Shown piece after piece: positions 18,862 through 27,792 of a DNA stretch of 64,000 nt; position 1 is the stretch's first letter, and each line of letters begins with the position of its first letter. Location: NCBI GenBank assembly GCA_002420005.1, contig DIHE01000068.1, positions 1 through 64,000 on the forward strand, written 5' to 3'. The notes beneath the pieces were generated by a model that had not been told where the DNA came from, did not search any database, and worked only from the letters and a program-made list of their open reading frames with translations. The stretch is from Holophagales bacterium UBA5704. GTDB lineage: Bacteria > Acidobacteriota > Thermoanaerobaculia > Multivoradales > UBA5704. Both the position numbers and the translations under genes were made by a program.

Positions 18862-21840
18862 GTGCGGATTTCTGAACTTCGTCGCAAGGGGGCGTTGAGT
18901 CTGGCGGCCCTGTTCGTGGCGTTCGGCCTGGCGGCCGTTCCGGTGCTGGCCCAGACCGACGTGACCACGAGCCGGATCTCCGGCGTCGTGGAAGGCGCCG
19001 ACGGCGCCCCGATCCCCGGGGTGACCGTGGAGGCGACCAACACCGAAACCGGGCTCGTCCAGGTCGCCGTCACGGACGAAGCCGGCTTCTTCCGTGTCCT
19101 CAACCTGCCGACCGGCACCTACAAGGTCACCGCGAGCCTCGACGGCTTCGCCACCTCGACCGCCGACAACGTCCGGCTGCTTCTCGGCTCGACCCCGTCG
19201 ATCAACTTCACCCTGCAGAGCTCCACGGTCGCGGAGAGCATCACCGTCACCGCGGAAGAGCTGCCCGTGGTCGAGGTCACCAACACCCAGATCGGCACCA
19301 CGATCCAGTCGGAGCAGATCGAGGCGATCCCAAGCGCCGGCCGCGACTTCAAGCAGCTCGTGCTGCTGACCCCGGAGAGCCGGCTCGACTCCGAGCGCGG
19401 CAACCTCTCGCTGTCCGGCGAGCGCGGCATCAACACCAGCATCACCGTCGACGGCGTCGACTACAACAACGCCTTCTTCGGTGGCGCCGTGGGTGGCGCC
19501 GAAGGGCGCGCGCCCCTCTCGATCTCCCAGGAGTCGATCAAGGAGTTCGCCGTGGTCACCAACGGCGCCTCGGTCGAGTACGGGCGTTCGGGCGGCGGCT
19601 TCGTCAACATCATCACCAAGAGCGGCACCAACAACCTGCACGGCTCGCTCTTCTACTTCAATCAGCCGGAGAGCTTGATCTCCGACTTCCCCCGCGTCGG
19701 TACGACGTTGGGCCGCGAGCCCAACGACCAGAGCAAGGAGCAGTTCGGCGGCTCGATCGGCGGCTCGATCGTCAAGGACAAGCTGTTCTACTTCCTGTCC
19801 TACGACAACCAGGACCAGAGCTTGACGGTGCCGATCAACTCCTCCAACCTCCCGGCGTCCGTCTTCGCCAAGTGGCCGGTTCTCGCCTCGCCCCCGGCGT
19901 ACGTGCAGACCCAGGACGGCTCGGTGGCCTTCGGCCGCCTCGACTACCAGGTCAACCCCGCCCACCGGTTGATGGTGCGCGCCAACATGATCGATTACGA
20001 GGGGATCAACGGCACCTCGAGCTCGGCGGCACGCACCGAGAGCTTCAACGGCGTCGAGGAGCTGGACACCAAGGCCTACGTCGGCTCCTACTCCGGCCAG
20101 TTCGGCGCCAACCTGTTGAACGACCTCAACATCAACCTCATCGACGAAGAGACGCCGCGCGGCGACAAGGGGCTCAATCTCCCCGAGATCCAGGTCGGCG
20201 GCTCACGCTACGGCGAGGTCGCCTTCCTCCCCATCCAGACCGTCAACGAGCGCAAGGCGTTCGCCGACACCTTCACGTACCTGCTCGACCGCCATGTGCT
20301 CAAGGCCGGTCTCGAATACAACGAGACCAGCGTCGATCAGGTCTTCCGCGGCAACTGGCGCGGCGTCTTCCTCTTCGGCACCAACGACGACCTCATCAAC
20401 GGCCGCTGGCGCGAGTACCGCCAGTTCGGCGGCCTGGGCGGCCGCACCTCGAGCGAGGGCGGTGCGGCGTCGTTCGAGCAGAAGGAAACGGCCTTCTTCG
20501 TGCAGGACCAGTGGTTCGTCAGCGACCGCCTCACCTTGACCGCGGGTGTCCGCATCGAGACCCTGGACAACCCGGACGGTGCCATTCTCAACCCCTTCTC
20601 CCCGGGGCCGAACGGCACGATGAACCTGACCGCCGAGATCCCGGATTCCAAGAATCAGATCTCTCCCCGTGTGGGCCTCTCCTGGGCGCCGGATGACAAG
20701 ACGGCCGTCCGCTTCTCGATCGGCCGCTACTGGAGCCGCACGCCGGCTCTGCTGTGGGCGCAGCCCTTCACCTCGAACGGCATTCAGGCGGCGCAGCTCA
20801 CCATCCAGACGCCGCAGACCGGCGGCAGCTCGACCGGTCCGTCGACGAATCCGCTGGCTCCGGGCTGGGGACCCAACTGGAACCCCGTGGGTGTCGAGCG
20901 CGTCGATTTCCGGCAGGTCGGCGGCGCGAGCGCGCCTCCCGACGTCTTCACCGTCGATCCGAACTTCGAAAACCCCTACACCGATCGCGTCACGCTGGGC
21001 GGCGAGCGGGAGATCCTGCCGCTCATCTCCCTGGGCGTCGACCTCACCTACGCCGAGGGCAACCAGCTCCAGCGCCTGACCGACTTCAACCGCATCAAGG
21101 ACGGCACGACCGCCTCGAACGGCCTGCCGCGCTACAACTCCGGCTCGGCCAGCGCCACCACCCGCAGGTTCGGCGCCTACAACCGGGTCGTGATGAGCGT
21201 CTCGGACGCCGAGTCCAAGTACAAGGCGGCCACGGTCACCCTGCAGCGGCGCTACTCCGGCAACTACAGCCTCTATGGAGCGGTCACCTGGTCGGAGGAC
21301 CGGGACCACGACTCCAACGAGCGGAACTTCGCCGGCATCCAGCTGGAGGACGTCAACGACCTCGACAACAACTGGGGTCCCTCCAACCGCGATCAGGAGT
21401 GGAAGGTGGTGCTGAACGGCGTGTGGGATACCCCGTGGTGGGGCATCGGCCTCTCCGGCGCGTTCCGCTTCGCCACCGGCTCCCCGTTCACCCCGATCAT
21501 CAACTCCGACGTCAACGGCGACGGCAACTCCGGCACCGACCGGCCAACCGTCAACGGCGTCCACCTCGGGCGCAACAGCGAGCGTCAGCCGAATTTCTGG
21601 ACGTTTGACATGCGGCTGGCCAAGAAGTTCGGCATCGGGTTCGGCGACGTTGCCCTGTTCGCGGAGTGCTTCAACTGCACCAACCGGAAGAACACCAGCA
21701 TCAGCCTCAACAACCAGATCTACGGCGACCCCGCCACCGCCACCGCCGCCAACCCGGTCCCCCGTGGGACCTTCGGCGACGAGGACACCTTCGTCGGCAT
21801 CCCGCGCACCTTCCAGCTCGGCCTGCGCTTCGACTTCTAG
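18862..21840 (+). CDS. Oar-like TonB-dependent outer-membrane receptor
   Basis: This 992-residue outer-membrane protein has a signal peptide ending near LAQTD. A carboxypeptidase-regulatory-like beta-sandwich follows at about 38-120 (SGVVEGADGAPIPGVTVEA), then a plug domain with SITVDGVDYNN and YGRSGGGFVNIITKSGTN, then a large beta-barrel ending in the aromatic residue of LRFDF. This layout is typical of Oar/SusC-like receptors expanded in Acidobacteriota, which import large substrates or present surface structures. GTG at 18862 has AAGGAGGG upstream. No TonB or binding-protein partner is adjacent. A canonical terminator follows. Confidence 0.9.
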   Translation: MRISELRRKGALSLAALFVAFGLAAVPVLAQTDVTTSRISGVVEGADGAPIPGVTVEATNTETGLVQVAVTDEAGFFRVLNLPTGTYKVTASLDGFATSTADNVRLLLGSTPSINFTLQSSTVAESITVTAEELPVVEVTNTQIGTTIQSEQIEAIPSAGRDFKQLVLLTPESRLDSERGNLSLSGERGINTSITVDGVDYNNAFFGGAVGGAEGRAPLSISQESIKEFAVVTNGASVEYGRSGGGFVNIITKSGTNNLHGSLFYFNQPESLISDFPRVGTTLGREPNDQSKEQFGGSIGGSIVKDKLFYFLSYDNQDQSLTVPINSSNLPASVFAKWPVLASPPAYVQTQDGSVAFGRLDYQVNPAHRLMVRANMIDYEGINGTSSSAARTESFNGVEELDTKAYVGSYSGQFGANLLNDLNINLIDEETPRGDKGLNLPEIQVGGSRYGEVAFLPIQTVNERKAFADTFTYLLDRHVLKAGLEYNETSVDQVFRGNWRGVFLFGTNDDLINGRWREYRQFGGLGGRTSSEGGAASFEQKETAFFVQDQWFVSDRLTLTAGVRIETLDNPDGAILNPFSPGPNGTMNLTAEIPDSKNQISPRVGLSWAPDDKTAVRFSIGRYWSRTPALLWAQPFTSNGIQAAQLTIQTPQTGGSSTGPSTNPLAPGWGPNWNPVGVERVDFRQVGGASAPPDVFTVDPNFENPYTDRVTLGGEREILPLISLGVDLTYAEGNQLQRLTDFNRIKDGTTASNGLPRYNSGSASATTRRFGAYNRVVMSVSDAESKYKAATVTLQRRYSGNYSLYGAVTWSEDRDHDSNERNFAGIQLEDVNDLDNNWGPSNRDQEWKVVLNGVWDTPWWGIGLSGAFRFATGSPFTPIINSDVNGDGNSGTDRPTVNGVHLGRNSERQPNFWTFDMRLAKKFGIGFGDVALFAECFNCTNRKNTSISLNNQIYGDPATATAANPVPRGTFGDEDTFVGIPRTFQLGLRFDF

Positions 21841-21867
21841 TCGCGCGCACTCCCACCGCGGGAACCG

Positions 21868-21892
21868 GGGGGGCCGCAAGGCCCCCCTTTTT
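21868..21892 (+). terminator. Intrinsic terminator of the Oar-like receptor gene
   Basis: An 8-bp perfect stem, GGGGGGCC / GGCCCCCC, with a GCAA tetraloop is followed directly by TTTTT. It begins 27 bases after the stop codon and is the clearest Rho-independent terminator in the window. Confidence 0.93.
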
Positions 21893-21986
21893 CTTGGGCG
21901 GCACGAAAGACCTGCGCGATTCGTCCCCCCAGCTTGATCCGCGGCATGATCCCACATAGCCTATCCACAAGAAGGCTGCGTAGCTC

Positions 21987-22145
21987 ATGGTTGAAGAAGA
22001 ACTCCTCACCCGGTTGGACGAGACCGACGAGGTTCGCGACCGGGAGATCGACGCCCAATACGAGCGCGCCTACGCGGGAGGCCCAGACCCGCTGGGGAGG
22101 GACTTCACGGGTTGGGAAGAAGAGGGCGTGTGGCCCCTTGAGTGA
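21987..22145 (+). CDS. Small acidic protein resembling the C-terminal half of a MazE-like antitoxin
   Basis: This 52-residue frame is rich in Glu and Asp. It contains REIDAQYERAYAGGPDP and ends GWEEEGVWPLE, a composition seen in the toxin-binding tails of MazE/RHH-type antitoxins. No ribbon-helix-helix DNA-binding half is present and an in-frame TAG lies just upstream of the ATG, so it is either a shortened antitoxin or a 5'-truncated gene. Its stop overlaps a GTG that opens a frame starting like a MazF toxin, which supports the assignment. Confidence 0.5.
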   Translation: MVEEELLTRLDETDEVRDREIDAQYERAYAGGPDPLGRDFTGWEEEGVWPLE

Positions 22146-22192
22146 ACCGGGGCGAGATCTGGTTCCCGCGCAGAGTTTGGGGGAGCCCCTGA
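22142..22192 (+). pseudogene. Remnant of the N-terminus of a MazF/PemK-type toxin
   Basis: GTG at 22142 overlaps the antitoxin stop in a GTGA arrangement and encodes a 16-residue peptide beginning VNRGEIWF. The RGEIW motif after a short N-terminus is the hallmark start of MazF/PemK endoribonucleases. The frame ends after only 16 codons at TGA (22190-22192), and no other frame downstream resumes MazF similarity that I can see. The following roughly 110 bases hold only short inverted repeats (CCGGCCC-AAC-GGGCCGG and GCCGCCTCC / GGAGGCGGC). Confidence 0.5.
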
Positions 22193-22305
22193 AGGAGGGG
22201 GCGCCGGCCCAACGGGCCGGGAGATTACCTAATGCCGCCTCCGGATCCTCCAACCGGCCGACCTTTTGAAGGAGGCGGCGCACCGATCGATGAGAAACCG
22301 CACCC

Positions 22306-22554
22306 TCAGGAGACCCTGACGGCTTCCAGAGAGTCTTGCGCGATGATGGCGAGCGCGTAGGCGAAGCAGGCCCGGATGTCCTCCAGCTCGAGGTCCGGGT
22401 AATCCGCGAGGATGTCGGCGGGAGTCTCACCCTGCGCCAGAAGGCTGAGGATCAACTCGACCGAAATGCGCATGCCCCGGATGATCGGCTTGCCGGCGAA
22501 GACGTCCTGCCGGGAAGTGATGCGCTCCATCAGGTGGGTTGCAGACATCGTCAT
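22306..22554 (-). CDS. DUF433 protein (orphan antitoxin-like)
   Basis: This 82-residue protein contains the DUF433 signature: ITSRQDVFAGKPIIRGMRI, then LILSLLAQGETPADILADYP and a final LEDIRACFAYA helix. DUF433 proteins are small helix-turn-helix-type proteins usually paired with a PIN-like DUF5615 toxin. No such partner occurs on either side here: the mazF remnant is on the opposite strand and the downstream DNA is noncoding. GAGGAG precedes the ATG at 22554 with good spacing. Confidence 0.85.
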   Translation of the reverse strand: MTMSATHLMERITSRQDVFAGKPIIRGMRISVELILSLLAQGETPADILADYPDLELEDIRACFAYALAIIAQDSLEAVRVS

Positions 22555-22571
22555 GGCTCTCCTCGGTCACT

Positions 22572-23240
22572 CTAACCGGTCGCGAGCAGATCGCAGAACT
22601 GAAACCGCCCGCGGTCTTCCACCTCCCCGACGCGCACCGGGATGGGGGCGCGGAAGATCGGACCGGCGTGGACGAAGGTGTGGAACTCGCCGTTCTCGCC
22701 GCAGGGATCGACGCCGGGGGGCAGGTCGCGCAGGAGGTCCTCGTCGAAGGGGCGCCCGGCGAAGCTCGCGGGGAGGGCCTGGGTGTCGATGCAGACGAGG
22801 CGGGCGGCGAAGCCGAGGCGGAGGAAGTCGCGGGCCAGCTCGGTGGTGTCGCGCCCCCAGACCGGAAAGAGCGCTTCCATCTGGAAGGACCCCAGGCGGC
22901 TCTCGCGGTAGGCGCGGATGTCCTCCAGGAAGAGATCGCCGAAGGCCACCCGCCGGATGCCGGTGGAGCGGAAGCCTTCCAGGGCGGCGGTCATCCTCTG
23001 GTCGTAGATCTCGTTCGAGCACTCACGGGGAATCCAGACGATGTGGAGCGGCAAGCCGGTTTCCTCCGCCTGCCGTTCCAGGAGGGACCGCCGCACCCCG
23101 TGCATGCTGATCCGGTCATAGTCCTCGGTGACCGTGGTCAACAGCGCGGCCACCTCCACATCCGGCCGCTGCCGCAGGGCATGGAGGGCCAGGGCGCTGT
23201 CCTTGCCCCCACTCCACGACAGCAGAATCCGCTCGCTCAT
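22572..23240 (-). CDS. Dph6-like (diphthine-ammonia ligase family) ATP pyrophosphatase
   Basis: This 222-residue PP-loop ATPase has LLSWSGGKDSALALHAL at its N-terminus, the pyrophosphate-binding SGGKDS loop, then RISMHGVRR, VAFGDLFLEDIRAYRE and a C-terminal CGENGEFHTFV motif. These are the blocks of the Dph6/adenine-nucleotide alpha-hydrolase group. Eukaryotic and archaeal members amidate diphthine on EF2; bacteria lack diphthamide, so its role here is different and unknown. Its ATG overlaps the btuC stop (ATGA), making it the last gene of the cobalamin uptake operon and suggesting a task linked to corrinoid or a corrinoid-dependent step. Confidence 0.88.
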   Translation of the reverse strand: MSERILLSWSGGKDSALALHALRQRPDVEVAALLTTVTEDYDRISMHGVRRSLLERQAEETGLPLHIVWIPRECSNEIYDQRMTAALEGFRSTGIRRVAFGDLFLEDIRAYRESRLGSFQMEALFPVWGRDTTELARDFLRLGFAARLVCIDTQALPASFAGRPFDEDLLRDLPPGVDPCGENGEFHTFVHAGPIFRAPIPVRVGEVEDRGRFQFCDLLATG

Positions 23241-24220
23241 CGCTTCGATCTCCAGATCAGCAGCCAGAGGAAGAACGGCCCTCCGAGGAGCGCGGTGAGG
23301 ACGCCCACCGGCAGCTCGGCGGGGGCCATGAGGGTGCGCGCGACGAGGTCGCAGAGGACCAGGAAGGCGCCGCCGCCGAGAAGACAGGCGGGGGCGAGGA
23401 AGAGATGGTCGTGGCCCACCTGGCGGCGCAGGACGTGCGGCACCATCAGGCCGACGAAGCCGATGGGGCCGGCCACCGCGACCAGAGCGCCGATCATCAG
23501 GGACGCGGCGAGCAGCACCTTCAGGCGCAGCCGACCCAGGTCCACCCCACGGCTCGCGGCCAGCTCTTCGCCCATCAGCAGCAGGTTGAGGTCCCAGCGC
23601 AGAAAGAACAGCACCGCGGCGCCCCCCAGGACCCAGGGGAGCACCCAGAGCACCTCGCGGTAGCCGACCACGGCGAGGCCGCCCATCATCCAGCGCACCA
23701 TGCGGAACGTCTGGGTCGAGTCCGCCAGGTACTGCAAGAAGAGGATGATCGCCGAGCAGGAGAGGGACACCGCGATACCGGCGAGGAGGAGCGTCGAGGT
23801 GGTGGTGTCGCGGCGGCGCAGCGACAGGCCGACCACCAGGGCCGTGGCGGAGAGGGCTCCCAGGAAGCTGCCGAGCGCCACCACCGGCAGGCCGAGCCAG
23901 GCCGTCGCCTCCTCCAGGCGCAGGGCGAGCACGGCTCCCAGCGCGGCGCCGCTCGCCACGCCCAGGGTGTAGGGCTCGGCCAGCTCGTTGCGGAAGAGGG
24001 TCTGGAAGCCGAGCCCCGAGACCGCGAGGCCGGCGCCGGCGAGGAGCGCGAGCAGTACCCGGGGCAGGCGGATCTGCCAGAAGATCGCCGCCGCCGTGGG
24101 ATCGCCGTGCAGCACGTCGGCCAGCGACACGGCCTGGCTGCCCAACAGGGGCGCGCCGAGCAGAGCGGCGGCGGCGAGGACGGCCAGGAAGGCCAGGGCG
24201 AGGCGGGGGCGCGGCGTCAT
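23237..24220 (-). CDS. btuC: Cobalamin ABC transporter permease
   Basis: This 327-residue FecCD/BtuC-type permease has about ten hydrophobic segments, the QIRLPRVLLALLAGAGLAVSG entry helix region, the ASGAALG loop and the cytoplasmic AGPIGFVGLMVPH coupling segment that contacts the ATPase. It is assigned to cobalamin rather than iron-siderophore uptake because the operon sits behind a cobalamin riboswitch. Start and stop overlap its neighbours by 4 nt on both sides. Confidence 0.93.
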   Translation of the reverse strand: MTPRPRLALAFLAVLAAAALLGAPLLGSQAVSLADVLHGDPTAAAIFWQIRLPRVLLALLAGAGLAVSGLGFQTLFRNELAEPYTLGVASGAALGAVLALRLEEATAWLGLPVVALGSFLGALSATALVVGLSLRRRDTTTSTLLLAGIAVSLSCSAIILFLQYLADSTQTFRMVRWMMGGLAVVGYREVLWVLPWVLGGAAVLFFLRWDLNLLLMGEELAASRGVDLGRLRLKVLLAASLMIGALVAVAGPIGFVGLMVPHVLRRQVGHDHLFLAPACLLGGGAFLVLCDLVARTLMAPAELPVGVLTALLGGPFFLWLLIWRSKR

Positions 24221-25005
24221 GGGGTGGGTTCGAGGCGGAGCAGGGTGACCGGCCGTTCGCCGGGGCGGACGATCTCGAACCGGGCGCGGAAGAGGCGCTC
24301 CAGGAGGTCGGGCTGCAGGATCTCGGCGGGCCGGCCGGCGGCCAGGATACAGCCTCCGGCCAGGGCGAGCAGGCGGTCGCCGAGGAGGGAGGCGAGGTTG
24401 AGGTCGTGGGTGGCGAGGACGACCGTGCGGCCCGCTGCACCGGCCAGGCGCAACAGGAGACCGGCGAGGTCGCTCTGGTGGCGGGCGTCCAGGTGGATGG
24501 TCGGCTCGTCGAGCACCAGCAGCTCCGCCTCCTGGGCGAGCGCCGCGGCGATGAACACGGCCTGGCGTTCGCCGCCGGACAGCTCGTCGACCGGCCGTCG
24601 CCGGAGCTCCTGCACCCCGACGACGGCGAGCGCCTCGTCGACCGCGGTGAAGTCGGCGGTCTTGGGTGCCCATTGCAGGGCCGAGAGATGGGGATAACGG
24701 CCGAGCAGCACCACCTCCTCCACGGTCAGCGGCACCCGTGCCGGACGGATCTGTGGCACGTAGGCGATGCACCGCGCCAGCTCCCGCCGCGACAACGCGG
24801 CATACGGCCGCCCGCGCCAGAAGAGCTCGCCCGCGCGGGGCCGCAGGAGCCCGGTGAGCAGGCGCAGCAAGGTCGTTTTGCCGGCTCCGTTGGGTCCGAC
24901 GAGGACCAGGCACTCCCCGGGATGCACCTCCAGGTCGAGCGGCCCCAGAATCGTGCGGCCGTCCGCCTCATAGGTGAGGCCGCGGGCGGTGAGGAGGGCG
25001 GTCAC
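24217..25005 (-). CDS. btuD: Cobalamin ABC transporter ATP-binding protein
   Basis: This 262-residue ABC ATPase powers BtuC. The Walker A is GPNGAGKTT (residues 37-45), the Q-loop region is YVPQIRPARVPL, the signature is DELSGGERQAVF, the Walker B is LLVLDEPTIHLD, and the switch His lies in LATHDLNLA. The start is a GTG overlapping the btuF stop (GTGA). Order and overlaps indicate one transcript with btuB, btuF, btuC and the Dph6-like gene. Confidence 0.94.
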   Translation of the reverse strand: MTALLTARGLTYEADGRTILGPLDLEVHPGECLVLVGPNGAGKTTLLRLLTGLLRPRAGELFWRGRPYAALSRRELARCIAYVPQIRPARVPLTVEEVVLLGRYPHLSALQWAPKTADFTAVDEALAVVGVQELRRRPVDELSGGERQAVFIAAALAQEAELLVLDEPTIHLDARHQSDLAGLLLRLAGAAGRTVVLATHDLNLASLLGDRLLALAGGCILAAGRPAEILQPDLLERLFRARFEIVRPGERPVTLLRLEPTP

Positions 25006-25979
25006 GGGGCGAGGTCCCCCAAGGACCCCAAGGACGCCAACGTCACCAAGGACTGCGCCGCCCTGTCCTTGGAGTCCTTGGTGTCGTCAAGGTCCTTGTC
25101 CACAAGGCTCCGCGTCCGCTCCAAGGCCTGCCGCAGATCGCGGTACAAGAGCGGCAACCGCGGCCCGGGAATGAGCACGTGCAGACCGCCGATCACCCGC
25201 ACCCGGCCGTCGCGCACCGCGGGCACCCGCGGCAGGGCGTTCCAGTCGGCGATCAGCCCCCGCTCCACCTCCGGGGGTTGGGGATCGGCGCGCAGCTCGA
25301 GGACCACGTCCGGGGCACGGGCGAGGATCTCCTCCATCCCGACCTCCGGGTAGCGGACGGGGGCATCCGCGAAGGCGTTCACCGCTCCGAGGCGCCCGAG
25401 AAGCTCGTCGAGGAAGGTGCCCGGCCCGGCGATCACCAGCTCCGCCAGGCGGCCCGCCGGACGCCCGACGGAGATCAAGACCTTCGGCCGATCCGGCAGC
25501 GGCAGCGGCTTCAGACCGTCGCGAAACTCCCGGGCCAGGCGCTCGCCGGCCGCCGGTACGCCGCAACGGTCGGCCACGGTCTGGAACGAGCGCTCGATGT
25601 CCGCCACCGTCTCGTTGGACAGGATCAGCGAGTCGATGCCGAAGCGTTGGAGCTTGGCGCCGAGGTCGCGCTCGCTGGGGACGAGGAGGGCCAGGTCCGG
25701 CCGCAGCGCGACGATCGCTTCGAGATTCGGATTGAACAGCCCCCCGAGGCGCGGCAGCGTCTCGGCCTCGGGAGGCCAGTGGCTGTAGTCGTCCACCCCC
25801 ACCATGCGGTCGCCGAGACCGAGGGCGAAGAAGGTCTCGGTGAGGTTCGGCGACAGAGAGACCACCCGGGCACAGGTGGCGGAAGGAGCAACCGGTGCGG
25901 CGCGCTCCTCCCCCTGGCGGCACCCGAGGGCGAGCCCCGCCAGAAGGACGGCCGGCAGAAGCGCGCCGCGGAGCCTCAA
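25002..25979 (-). CDS. btuF: Cobalamin-binding lipoprotein
   Basis: This 325-residue substrate-binding protein of the BtuF/FepB fold delivers corrinoid to BtuCD. A lipoprotein signal peptide with lipobox LALGC places Cys20 as the lipidated residue. RVVSLSPNLTETFFALGLGDRMVGV and the VGMEEILARAPDVVLE lobe are typical. The start is TTG at 25979, overlapping the btuB stop. The last roughly 30 residues (KDLDDTKDSKDRAAQS...) are not family sequence: they are encoded by a palindromic CCAAGGAC repeat that appears to have entered the 3' end of the gene in frame. Confidence 0.92.
   Translation of the reverse strand: MRLRGALLPAVLLAGLALGCRQGEERAAPVAPSATCARVVSLSPNLTETFFALGLGDRMVGVDDYSHWPPEAETLPRLGGLFNPNLEAIVALRPDLALLVPSERDLGAKLQRFGIDSLILSNETVADIERSFQTVADRCGVPAAGERLAREFRDGLKPLPLPDRPKVLISVGRPAGRLAELVIAGPGTFLDELLGRLGAVNAFADAPVRYPEVGMEEILARAPDVVLELRADPQPPEVERGLIADWNALPRVPAVRDGRVRVIGGLHVLIPGPRLPLLYRDLRQALERTRSLVDKDLDDTKDSKDRAAQSLVTLASLGSLGDLAP
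25014..25104. repeat. CCAAGGAC palindromic repeat element inside the btuF 3' end
   Basis: About 90 bases are built from CCAAGGAC on the left and its complement GTCCTTGG on the right. Blocks CAAGGACCCCAAGGACG and CACCAAGGACT are followed, after a short GC loop, by GTCCTTGGAGTCCTTGG and AAGGTCCTTGTC. The whole can fold as one long imperfect hairpin. Tandem CCAAGGAC-type units are familiar as intergenic repeats in many high-GC bacteria. Here the element supplies the final codons of btuF, ending just before btuD. Confidence 0.75.
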
Positions 25980-27781
25980 AACACGACCGCCAGCCCGCCG
26001 ATCCAGGTGCGGCCCGGGCTCGGATAGCCGAGCACGGCCTCGTACTCCTCATCGGCGGCGTTCTCCACCCGGGCATAGGGGGCGAAATGCTCCCGCACCT
26101 GCCACTGCGCGGCGAGGTCGAGGCGCAGATAGCTCGGGTTGGTCGCGGTGGTGAAAGTCGATTCATCCAGGTCCGGCCGGTCGCCCACCCAGCGCGCCTC
26201 GAAATTGAGCGTCCAGGCGTCCGGGCGCGCGGTCAGCACGAAATGGGCGCTCTCCTCGGGCCGGCGCAGCAGGGGGCGGCCGGTGTCCAGGTTCTCGGTG
26301 GTGAGGCGGGTGCCGTCGAGACGCAGACTGTAGATGCCGCGGGTGAAGCTGACCTCGGCCTCGACGCCCTGGCTCTCGGCACGGCCGATGTTGACCGCGG
26401 TGAAGGTCACCGGGTGGGAATCGATGAGGTTGCGCTGGCGGGTCTGGAAGCCCACCAGGGCGAAGCGCCAGCCGTTCGCCTCGCGCTCGATCCCCACCTC
26501 CCAGGTCGCACCGGTCTCCGGCCGCAGCTCCGGATTGCCATAGAACGGGAAGTAGAGCTCACCGAGCGAAGGAGCGCGGAACGCCTCGCCATAGCTCGCC
26601 CGCGCCCGGAAGCCGCCGCCCAGCGCGGCCACCGCGCCGGCCCGCAGGCTGGTCTTGGCGCCGTAGACGTCGTTGTCGTCCCGGCGCAGCCCCAGGTCGA
26701 GACGCACCGGCCCGACGCCCCAGCTCGCCTGGCCGAACGCCGCCCAGGTGCGCTGGCGGGCGCCGTCCAGATTGATCCCGAAGCTCGACGAGTCGGTCAC
26801 CTCCAGCCGCTCCACCTCGGAGCCGGCGGCCACCCAGAAGCTCTCGTCCGGCCGCCAGGTGACGACGGTACGCCCGCGGAGGCCTTCCGATTCGGTGTCC
26901 GAGGCTTGGTTGAACAAGCTGTCGGGATCGCGGAACGCCGAATCGAAAAGGGTCTGCGACAGCTGGGCCTCGACCTCCCAGGTGCCCAGCGCGGCGCGGA
27001 ACGGCACGGCGATCTCCCGCTCCTTCCAGTCGATCGTCCGCCGCGGTGTCGGCTGGCCGCCGGACTGCGGGATCCCCGAGGAGGCGTCATTGCCGCGCAC
27101 CAGGAGCCCGAGCTGCACCCCCGGGCGGATCGACCACAGCGAGCGGGCGAGCAGCTCGTCGCTGTCGAAGAAGCTGTTCGGCAGCTCGCCGTCGCCGCGG
27201 CGCACATGGCCGGTGACGTCGAGGCGCACCGGGCCGAGATCGGCACCGGCGGCCACTCCGGCGCGGCCATAGCCGTTCTCGCCCCCTTCGAGACGAACGG
27301 TGCCGCCTTGCCGCGAGCCGGTGAACACCTGGACGACACCGCCCAGCGCGTTGCTGCCATAGAGCGCGCTGAACGGCCCGCGCACCACCTCGATGCGTGC
27401 GACGCCATCGGTCGAGACGAACTGCCAGTTGACACCCCCGAAGTAGGGGTTGTTGAGCGGGATGCCGTTCCACAGCAGCAGCGTCTGGTCCGATTCGCCG
27501 CCGCGCAGGAAGAGAGAGGTCTGCTGGCCGGGGCCGCCGGACTGGGCGACGGTGACCCCGGGGACGACGCCGATCGCCTCCGCCAGCGAGTTGGCTTGGC
27601 GGGCTTCCAGCTCTTCGGCCTCGACGACGGTGACGGTGGCGGGGACCGCACCCCGCTCCTCGGCATCCAGGGAAGCGCTCACCACGAGCGCATCTTCAAA
27701 CGTGGGGACGGCGGTCTGGGCGAGCACGATCGCCGGCAGTCCGCCCCCGAGGACACCGGCCAACAACAGAATGTGGCGCAT
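25976..27781 (-). CDS. btuB: TonB-dependent cobalamin receptor
   Basis: This 601-residue outer-membrane receptor has a signal peptide ending VLAQT, a plug domain with ATVTVVEAEELE, SLFLRGGESDQTLLLWNGIP and RIEVVRGPFSALYGSNALGGVV, and a beta-barrel ending in the aromatic residue of GGLAVVF. Size and operon match BtuB (about 600 residues). The ATG at 27781 has CAGGAG six bases upstream. Its leader contains a cobalamin riboswitch and a terminator-like hairpin, so expression should fall when adenosylcobalamin is plentiful. Confidence 0.94.
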   Translation of the reverse strand: MRHILLLAGVLGGGLPAIVLAQTAVPTFEDALVVSASLDAEERGAVPATVTVVEAEELEARQANSLAEAIGVVPGVTVAQSGGPGQQTSLFLRGGESDQTLLLWNGIPLNNPYFGGVNWQFVSTDGVARIEVVRGPFSALYGSNALGGVVQVFTGSRQGGTVRLEGGENGYGRAGVAAGADLGPVRLDVTGHVRRGDGELPNSFFDSDELLARSLWSIRPGVQLGLLVRGNDASSGIPQSGGQPTPRRTIDWKEREIAVPFRAALGTWEVEAQLSQTLFDSAFRDPDSLFNQASDTESEGLRGRTVVTWRPDESFWVAAGSEVERLEVTDSSSFGINLDGARQRTWAAFGQASWGVGPVRLDLGLRRDDNDVYGAKTSLRAGAVAALGGGFRARASYGEAFRAPSLGELYFPFYGNPELRPETGATWEVGIEREANGWRFALVGFQTRQRNLIDSHPVTFTAVNIGRAESQGVEAEVSFTRGIYSLRLDGTRLTTENLDTGRPLLRRPEESAHFVLTARPDAWTLNFEARWVGDRPDLDESTFTTATNPSYLRLDLAAQWQVREHFAPYARVENAADEEYEAVLGYPSPGRTWIGGLAVVF

Positions 27782-27792
27782 ACGGGCTCCTG

